DNA of 19,740 nucleotides from Oscillospiraceae bacterium (GTDB taxonomy: Bacteria; Bacillota_A; Clostridia; Oscillospirales; CAG-272), in the NCBI GenBank assembly GCA_015064195.1, contig SVSO01000028.1:1-19740 (forward strand), read 5' to 3'. A program made the position numbers and the translations under genes. Under the pieces are notes generated by a model. The model searched no databases, had not been told where the DNA came from, and saw only the letters and a program-made list of their open reading frames with translations. Shown piece by piece: positions 14,486 through 19,740 of this stretch. How positions within the stretch are numbered: the stretch's first letter is position 1; every line of letters starts with the position of its first letter.

Positions 14486-15514
14486 TCATTCTGTCTCCAA
14501 CTTAATATTATACCAAATCAAATCGGGATTTTCAAGGATTTTCACATTTTTTACATTGTATTCATTTTGCAGGCGGAGCTTATTTGCCCGCTTCTGCCCG
14601 GATGCTTTGGAAACCTCGCCCCGCGGCACATGAACGGTCAGCGTCCGCCCGGCGATTTTTTCATGCAGACGATCCCGCTCAATGGCCTTCCGGATGCGGC
14701 GGTAATAAAGTTCAGAATACACCAGCTCACCGAAAGCACTGTGATACGCGCCGCCGGCAATGGCACCGGGGACAAAAAGAGTATCCGCCGCGCAGAGTCC
14801 CAGCCGTATCACCGGAATATGTGCGGCAGTGAATATTTCCAGCACCTCACACGAACGTGCGGCCGCATCGTCAAGCGTCAGCGGCTGATAGCGGCCATCC
14901 CGCATCATAGCGCAAAGCTCTGTGTCACGGAAAACCACAGTGGGATAGATCCGCGCCGCCATGCAGCCGAGGGACACGATCTCGCGGGCAGTCATGCGCT
15001 CGCTTTCCGGTGTGGATCCCGGAAGCCCGATCATCATCTGACCCACAAGGCGGAATCCCCGCTCCGTGATCATCCGGCAGGCTCTGCGGGAGATTTCCGC
15101 CGTATGCCCGCGTTTTGATGCCGTCAGCACCCGGTCATCAAAGCTCTGCAGGCCCAGCTCAATGTCGGTGACATGATGATCGGCGAGAATATCAAGGATC
15201 TCCTCATCGATATAATCCGGCCGCGTGGAGATGCGCACAGAATCTGCAAATCCCGCGTCGATATACCGTCCCGCCAGCTTCAAGAGGTACAGCATATCCT
15301 CTCTGCCGATGCCGGTGAAGCTGCCGCCGAAGAACGCGATCTCCACCTCACAGCTGTCATGATCGACCGTCTGTACGGCGCGGCGAAGCTCGTCCTCCAC
15401 GGCGGTGATGTCAAATGCCGTTTTGCCTGAGATCTGCCGCTGATTGCAGAACACACATCCATTGGGACAGCCCAGATGAGGGATGAAGATGGGAATGTTG
15501 ATGTGGCGTTTCAT
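14486..15514 (-). CDS. Radical SAM protein, Elp3-like, function unknown
   Basis: The 342-aa protein has CPNGCVFC (16-23), the CX3CX2C cluster that binds a 4Fe-4S centre and activates S-adenosylmethionine, followed by FFGGSFTGIG (about 64-73) and ISTRPDYIDEEIL, both features of Elp3/MiaB/NifB-like proteins (COG1243-related). It lacks an acetyltransferase domain, so it is not full Elp3. Its substrate is unknown; tRNA or another macromolecule modification is plausible by family. The ATG overlaps the rnc stop as ATGA, with only a weak site before it. The last 25 or so codons are markedly AT-rich and contain a promoter, so this end of the gene serves both purposes. Confidence 0.88.
   Translation of the reverse strand: MKRHINIPIFIPHLGCPNGCVFCNQRQISGKTAFDITAVEDELRRAVQTVDHDSCEVEIAFFGGSFTGIGREDMLYLLKLAGRYIDAGFADSVRISTRPDYIDEEILDILADHHVTDIELGLQSFDDRVLTASKRGHTAEISRRACRMITERGFRLVGQMMIGLPGSTPESERMTAREIVSLGCMAARIYPTVVFRDTELCAMMRDGRYQPLTLDDAAARSCEVLEIFTAAHIPVIRLGLCAADTLFVPGAIAGGAYHSAFGELVYSELYYRRIRKAIERDRLHEKIAGRTLTVHVPRGEVSKASGQKRANKLRLQNEYNVKNVKILENPDLIWYNIKLETE
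14507..14535 (-). promoter_or_regulatory. Internal promoter for smc inside the radical SAM gene tail
   Basis: On the minus strand, TTGAAA (14535-14530) and a perfect TATAAT (14512-14507) are separated by 17 bases, with TGG giving an extended -10. The predicted start near 14500 lies about 40 bases before the smc ATG. The -10 falls in frame on the Tyr-Asn codons of the radical SAM protein. It is a strong match in the right place. Confidence 0.78.
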
Positions 15515-16224
15515 TTGTCGCCGAACAGCACCAGCGCTTCCTTAGCCGCCAGTTGTTCCGCTTCCCGCTTGCTTTTGCCCCGTCCGTGACCGATCACGTT
15601 GGAGTTGAGTCTTGCCTCAATTTCAAAAATTTTCGCATGATCCGGGCCGGATTCGCCCACCAGCACATATTCGAGGATCTCGCCCCGCTCCTGCTGAACG
15701 ATCTGCTGGAGAAGGGTTTTGTAATCCTTGTTCTTGCCTTTTTCCACAAAGGAGCGGATCTCCGGCACCACCAGCGGCATGAGGAACGCTTCCACCGGCT
15801 CACGGGATCCGGCATCCAGATACATGGATGCCAGCAGTGCTTCAAACGCATCCGCAAGAATGGACACACGCTCTCTGCCGTGACCAAGCTCCTCGCCGTG
15901 CCCTAACCGCATAAACTTGCCAAGCCCGATGGAGCTTGCCAGCTTGCCCAGCGTTTTTTCACAGACGGCACTGGCACGGATGCGGGTCAGATCCCCCTCC
16001 GGCGTATCCGGATACTGGCGATAGAGATAATCGCTGACGATGATGGACAGCACAGAGTCGCCGAGAAACTCCAGCCGCTCGTTGAACACCACCGCTTCCC
16101 CTCTCGCCTTCATTTCATTGGCGAAGGAGGAATGGGTCAGCGCATCGAGAAGCAGCTGCTTGTTTTTGTATTGATAACCGATTTTTTCTTCTAAAATCGC
16201 CGGAGAAAGCGGCAGCTTTTCCAT
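15511..16224 (-). CDS. rnc: Ribonuclease III
   Basis: RNase III cleaves double-stranded RNA, including rRNA precursors. The 237-aa protein has the signature NERLEFLGDS (48-57), with catalytic acids Glu52 and Asp56, and a second pair Asp125 and Glu128 in DAFEAL. The double-stranded RNA-binding domain fills about residues 163-235 and ends in REAEQLAAKEAL. AAGGAGG stands 6 bases before the ATG and overlaps the plsX stop (TAAGGAGG). The next gene starts by ATGA overlap. Position between plsX and smc is conserved in Firmicutes. Confidence 0.99.
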   Translation of the reverse strand: MEKLPLSPAILEEKIGYQYKNKQLLLDALTHSSFANEMKARGEAVVFNERLEFLGDSVLSIIVSDYLYRQYPDTPEGDLTRIRASAVCEKTLGKLASSIGLGKFMRLGHGEELGHGRERVSILADAFEALLASMYLDAGSREPVEAFLMPLVVPEIRSFVEKGKNKDYKTLLQQIVQQERGEILEYVLVGESGPDHAKIFEIEARLNSNVIGHGRGKSKREAEQLAAKEALVLFGDK

Positions 16225-16235
16225 AGCTATCCTCC

Positions 16236-17240
16236 TTATTTTGTCTCCGTCACGGCGGCAATTCGCTCGGAAATCAGCGCGGACACATCGTTTTTCACGA
16301 ATTCTCTTGCCTGACGGACGGCGTTTTTGATGGCGGCCGCATCGGAGCTTCCGTGGGCCTTGAACACCGGCTTCGAGATGCCGAGAAACGGCGCGCCGCC
16401 GTATTCACTGGCATCGAAAGTTTTCTTAAGCTTTCCGAATTCGCCCTTGATGAGCAGAGCGGACAGCTTATTTACGAGATTTTTGTAATACATTCCCTTT
16501 AACTTTTTGAGAATGAATTTGCTTAAACCTTCCACGGTTTTCAGCACGATGTTGCCGGTGAAGCCGTCTGTCACCATCACGTCGCATTCGGCAAAGGGAA
16601 TCTGCTTGCCCTCGATGTTGCCCACAAAGTTGATCCCATCGGCTTCCGTTAAAAGCTTGTAGGCATCCTGCTCCAGCTGGGTGCCCTTATGCTCCTCCGT
16701 GCCGTTGTTCAGCAGTCCGACGCGGGGAGAATCGATGCCGAACACCTTCTCCATGTAGCTTGTGCCGAGAATGCCAAACTGCAGAAGATTCTCCGGCGTC
16801 ACGTTGATGTTTGAGCCGGAATCGATGAGCAGCAGGGGCTTTTCCATGGGCAGGATGGTGGCAATGGCCGCACGCTTGATGCCGCTCACACAGCGCACCA
16901 GCAGTGTCGCACCGGTCATCAGCGCGCCCGTATTGCCGGCGGAGATAAACGCTTCGCCCTCTCCCGATGCCAGCGCACGGAGTCCCACGCCCATGGACGA
17001 ATGCTTTTTCGACATGACGACCACGCGGGGATCATCCTCCATGGTCACAACGTCCGGCGCATCCATAAAGGTGATGCGCTCCAGGGATATGTTCTCTTTT
17101 TCGCAGAGCGTGCGCAGCTCCTCCTCGCGTCCGGTGAGGATCAGCTCCACATCGGAGAATTCCCGGACAGCCATGGCCGCGCCTTTTAAAATTTCGAGCG
17201 GAGCATTGTCGCCGCCCATTGCGTCAAGTATCAGCTTCAT
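16236..17240 (-). CDS. plsX: Phosphate acyltransferase PlsX
   Basis: PlsX converts acyl-ACP to acyl-phosphate, the donor for PlsY in phospholipid synthesis; it acts at the cytoplasmic membrane surface. The 334-aa protein starts with the DAMGGD motif (6-11) and shows the conserved [17 protein letters not shown] and [10 protein letters not shown] stretches. Length is normal. The ATG lies within the end of trmFO (17 bases overlap), with GGGAG about 9 bases upstream. rnc follows after 11 bases. The acyl carrier protein gene acpP, often found here, is missing. Confidence 0.99.
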   Translation of the reverse strand: MKLILDAMGGDNAPLEILKGAAMAVREFSDVELILTGREEELRTLCEKENISLERITFMDAPDVVTMEDDPRVVVMSKKHSSMGVGLRALASGEGEAFISAGNTGALMTGATLLVRCVSGIKRAAIATILPMEKPLLLIDSGSNINVTPENLLQFGILGTSYMEKVFGIDSPRVGLLNNGTEEHKGTQLEQDAYKLLTEADGINFVGNIEGKQIPFAECDVMVTDGFTGNIVLKTVEGLSKFILKKLKGMYYKNLVNKLSALLIKGEFGKLKKTFDASEYGGAPFLGISKPVFKAHGSSDAAAIKNAVRQAREFVKNDVSALISERIAAVTETK

Positions 17241-18570
17241 TGGAAGATTCTCCCTCTGTCATTTGTTTGATATAAGCCAGCGCGCGCTCGCCCATGGCTT
17301 CACCACGCGCCCGTTTCCCGCCCTTGACACGCCGTCCCAGCGGTGCGGCAATACCGAAATTCACGTTCATCGGCTGGAAATCGGTGACGCTCTCGTCGCT
17401 GATATAGCAAGCCAGCGCACCGGTCATGCATTCGGCGGTGAATGTCACCGGCGGAAGGCCGAGAGCCATCCGTGCCGCGTTCAGTCCGGCCACAAGACCG
17501 CTGGACGCGCTTTCCACATAGCCCTCAACACCGGTCATCTGTCCGGCGAAGAACAGTCCCGGCTTCGACCGCATCATATAGGTGGAATCCAGAAGCCCCG
17601 GCGAATTCATGAAGGTGTTGCGGTGCATCACGCCGTAGCGGAGAAATTCCGCATTCTCAAGGCCGGGGATCATGCCGAATACCCGCTTCTGCTCCGGGAA
17701 TTTGAGATGCGTCTGGAATCCCACGATGTTGTACATGGTTTTTTCCGCATTTTCCTGACGCAGCTGGACGATGGCATAGGCTTCCTTCCCCGTCTGCGGC
17801 ACGGTAATGCCCACCGGCTTCATGGGGCCGAAAAGCAGGGTATCATGCCCGCGTCTGGCCATTACTTCCACCGGCATACAGCCCTCGAACACAGTCAGCT
17901 GTTCCGATTTGTCGAAGTCCTTCAGTTCCGCTTCCTCAGCGGAAATGAGGGCTTCCCAGAACCGGTCGTATTCTTCCTTTGTAAATGGGCAGTTGATATA
18001 GGATGCCTCACCCTTGCCGTAGCGGGATGCGTAGAAAGCCTTCTCCATATCGATGGAATCGAAGCTGACGATGGGAGCGGCGGCATCGAAAAAGTGGAGA
18101 TAATCGCCGCCGATGAGCCGTCCGATGGCTTCGGACAGCGGCTCGGATGTGAGGGGGCCGGTGGCGATCACGGTGATGCCGTCGGGGATCTCCGTCACTT
18201 CCTCGCCAATGACTTCGACAAGGGGATGATTTTTCAGTTTTTCTGTGATATAGGCGGAGAATTTTTCCCGGTCAACCGCCAGCGCACTGCCGGCCGGGAC
18301 CTCCGATGCATAGGCCGCCTCCATGATGAGCGAACCGAGAAGCCGCATTTCTTCCTTGAGCACGCCCACTGCATTGGACAGCATATTGGAGCGCAGAGAG
18401 TTGGAGCATACCAGCTCCGCAAATCCCTCCGCATGATGAGCGGGGGAAAACTTCTTCGGCTTCATCTCGTAAAGCCGGACGCGGACGCCGGCGCTCACCG
18501 CCTGCCACGCCGCTTCACAGCCTGCCAGACCTGCGCCGACAATGTTGATTATCGGTGTCTCACTCTGCAT
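17224..18570 (-). CDS. trmFO: Folate/FAD-dependent tRNA (m5U54) methyltransferase TrmFO
   Basis: TrmFO methylates uridine 54 of the T-loop of tRNA with methylene-tetrahydrofolate and FADH2. The 448-aa protein begins with the FAD-binding GAGLAG (12-17), followed by VRLYEMKP. It carries CSNSLR with Cys55 and [12 protein letters not shown] with Cys231, corresponding to the two functional cysteines of the Bacillus enzyme (Cys53 and Cys226). I chose the ATG at 18570 rather than the TTG at 18582: it gives the usual family N-terminus, although its ribosome binding site is weak. It overlaps the end of topA by 11 bases. topA-trmFO is a widespread Firmicute pair. Confidence 0.97.
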   Translation of the reverse strand: MQSETPIINIVGAGLAGCEAAWQAVSAGVRVRLYEMKPKKFSPAHHAEGFAELVCSNSLRSNMLSNAVGVLKEEMRLLGSLIMEAAYASEVPAGSALAVDREKFSAYITEKLKNHPLVEVIGEEVTEIPDGITVIATGPLTSEPLSEAIGRLIGGDYLHFFDAAAPIVSFDSIDMEKAFYASRYGKGEASYINCPFTKEEYDRFWEALISAEEAELKDFDKSEQLTVFEGCMPVEVMARRGHDTLLFGPMKPVGITVPQTGKEAYAIVQLRQENAEKTMYNIVGFQTHLKFPEQKRVFGMIPGLENAEFLRYGVMHRNTFMNSPGLLDSTYMMRSKPGLFFAGQMTGVEGYVESASSGLVAGLNAARMALGLPPVTFTAECMTGALACYISDESVTDFQPMNVNFGIAAPLGRRVKGGKRARGEAMGERALAYIKQMTEGESSNEADT

Positions 18571-19740
18571 CTTCCATCTCAACTTCCCGCTTGTATCCGC
18601 AGCCCTCGTGCTTGCAGATCAGCTGATTCTTGCCCTTCTTGCGATACAGCATATCGCCGCAGTCCGGGCATTTTTCCGCAGTCGGCATATCCCACGACGA
18701 GAAATCGCACTCGGGATACCGCTCACAGCTGTAGAATACCGAGCGGTTTCTGCCCTTCTTGACGACCACCTTTGCGCCGCATTTCGGGCAGGCAACGCCG
18801 ATCTCCTTGGCGATCTGCTTGGTAGTCTTGCATTCCGGATACTTGGAGCAGGCGTAGAAATTGCCGTAGCGGCCGGTACGGAGCACCATGGGACTGCCGC
18901 ATTTTTCGCAGACCATGTCCGTAACCTCGGTCTTTTCCTCCGCCGCATCATTTCCCGTCAGCGGCTTGGTGTTCTTGCACTCCGGATAGTTGGGGCAGGC
19001 GGCAAATTTACCGTAGCGGCCGTTCTTGACCACCATTTTTGAGCCGCACTTTTCGCATACAAGATCCGTTTCCTCCACAGGAAGCTGATACTTCTCCCGG
19101 TCAACGGTGGTCTCCGCCGTGTCAAGGCTGTCGGCAAAATCGCCATAGAAGCCCTTCAGCACGCCCAGCATGGTGTCCACGCCGTTTGCGATCTCATCCA
19201 GCTCCGTCTCCATGTTGGCGGTGAATTCGTAGTCCACGATCTTCGGGAAGCAGTCCAGCATGAGCTTTGTTGTGATCTCGCCAAGCTCCGTGGGCTTCAG
19301 AGATTTGCCCTCGCGCACCACATAGCCGCGGGTGATGATGGTGGTGATGATGGTCGCGAAGGTGGAGGGACGACCGATGCCGCGCTCCTCCAGGAACTTG
19401 ACCAGCGATGCCTCATTGTAGCGGGGAGGCGGCTCGGTGAAGTGCTGGGAAGGATCGGTGGTGTCGTGGCGCAGAACATCGCCCTGCTCGATCCTCGGCA
19501 GGCGGATGCTCTTTTCGGGGGTATCCGCGTCCGCATTGTTGGGCGCGACGTAATCCTCCGCCTCCTCATAAAGCGTCATATAGCCCTGGAATTTGACGGT
19601 ATAGCCGCTTGATCGGAAGATATAACCGCCGGCTTCAATGTCCGCCGTGACGGTATCCAGCTCAGCCGATGCCATCTGACTGGCCATGAAGCGATCCCAA
19701 ATGAGCTTGTACAGCCGATACTGATCGGTGGTCAGCATCT
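18560..19740 (-). CDS. topA: DNA topoisomerase I, C-terminal part (cut by window edge)
   Basis: The 393 visible residues are the C-terminal third or so of type IA topoisomerase I, which relaxes negative supercoils. Visible are [17 protein letters not shown], the conserved [15 protein letters not shown] of the catalytic core, [10 protein letters not shown], then four C4 zinc ribbons in tandem. The first three end in YPEC (CSKYPEC, for example) and the fourth is a shorter form. The catalytic tyrosine region lies outside the window. The gene stops with TGA at 18560 inside the start of trmFO. Four zinc modules are within the normal range for the family. Confidence 0.98.
   Translation of the reverse strand, partial: MLTTDQYRLYKLIWDRFMASQMASAELDTVTADIEAGGYIFRSSGYTVKFQGYMTLYEEAEDYVAPNNADADTPEKSIRLPRIEQGDVLRHDTTDPSQHFTEPPPRYNEASLVKFLEERGIGRPSTFATIITTIITRGYVVREGKSLKPTELGEITTKLMLDCFPKIVDYEFTANMETELDEIANGVDTMLGVLKGFYGDFADSLDTAETTVDREKYQLPVEETDLVCEKCGSKMVVKNGRYGKFAACPNYPECKNTKPLTGNDAAEEKTEVTDMVCEKCGSPMVLRTGRYGNFYACSKYPECKTTKQIAKEIGVACPKCGAKVVVKKGRNRSVFYSCERYPECDFSSWDMPTAEKCPDCGDMLYRKKGKNQLICKHEGCGYKREVEMEDAE

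Noticed and set aside
16762..18762. A 666-codon open frame on the + strand opposite plsX and trmFO, and many similar antisense frames, for example opposite leuS, LCP and smc
   Set aside because: These are antisense shadows of GC-rich coding sequence. They lack ribosome binding sites, their translations are low-complexity in Arg, Ser and His, and the minus-strand genes are unambiguous.

Overview
The window looks like the core chromosome of a low- to mid-GC Firmicute of class Clostridia, probably an uncultured gut-type lineage. The evidence is Clostridia-style gene order and proteins, purine-rich AGGAGG-type ribosome binding sites and sigma-A-type promoters. No assignment below class is justified from sequence alone. 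I see no mobile element, CRISPR array, tRNA or rRNA gene, and no obviously new defence or metabolic system.

The left edge (1-340) holds the 5' end of rpsU (ribosomal protein bS21), transcribed leftward from a perfect-consensus promoter through a short leader that can form hairpins. A diverging promoter drives an unrecognised secreted protein gene (341-1096, + strand). Next is a small regulator/receptor module: an orphan family-1 solute-binding lipoprotein (1143-2645, -) and an AraC-family regulator (2794-3606, +). They are transcribed divergently from two promoters that occupy the same DNA on opposite strands. Near-identical terminator hairpins (about 1102-1130 and 3613-3640) bracket this module.

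The rest (3647-19740) is one unbroken leftward gene train. In order of transcription it is topA (partial), trmFO, plsX, rnc, a radical SAM gene, smc, ftsY, rdgB, yhbY, nadD, yqeK, an LCP gene, rsfS and leuS. Every junction is an overlap or a gap of at most 32 bases, and the first clear terminator lies after leuS. The train joins blocks usually found as separate housekeeping operons: DNA topology and tRNA modification (topA-trmFO), membrane lipid, RNA processing, chromosome segregation and protein targeting (plsX-rnc-smc-ftsY), nucleotide pool cleaning (rdgB), ribosome, NAD and Ap4A functions (yhbY-nadD-yqeK-rsfS), wall polymer attachment (LCP) and leucyl-tRNA charging (leuS). acpP, often found between plsX and rnc, is absent here.

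Two good promoter matches lie inside coding sequence of this train. One is in the AT-rich tail of the radical SAM gene just ahead of smc. The other is inside yqeK ahead of LCP-rsfS-leuS. The train is therefore probably a nested transcription unit. These promoters, the overlapping divergent promoters and the rpsU leader are the most rewarding things to check.
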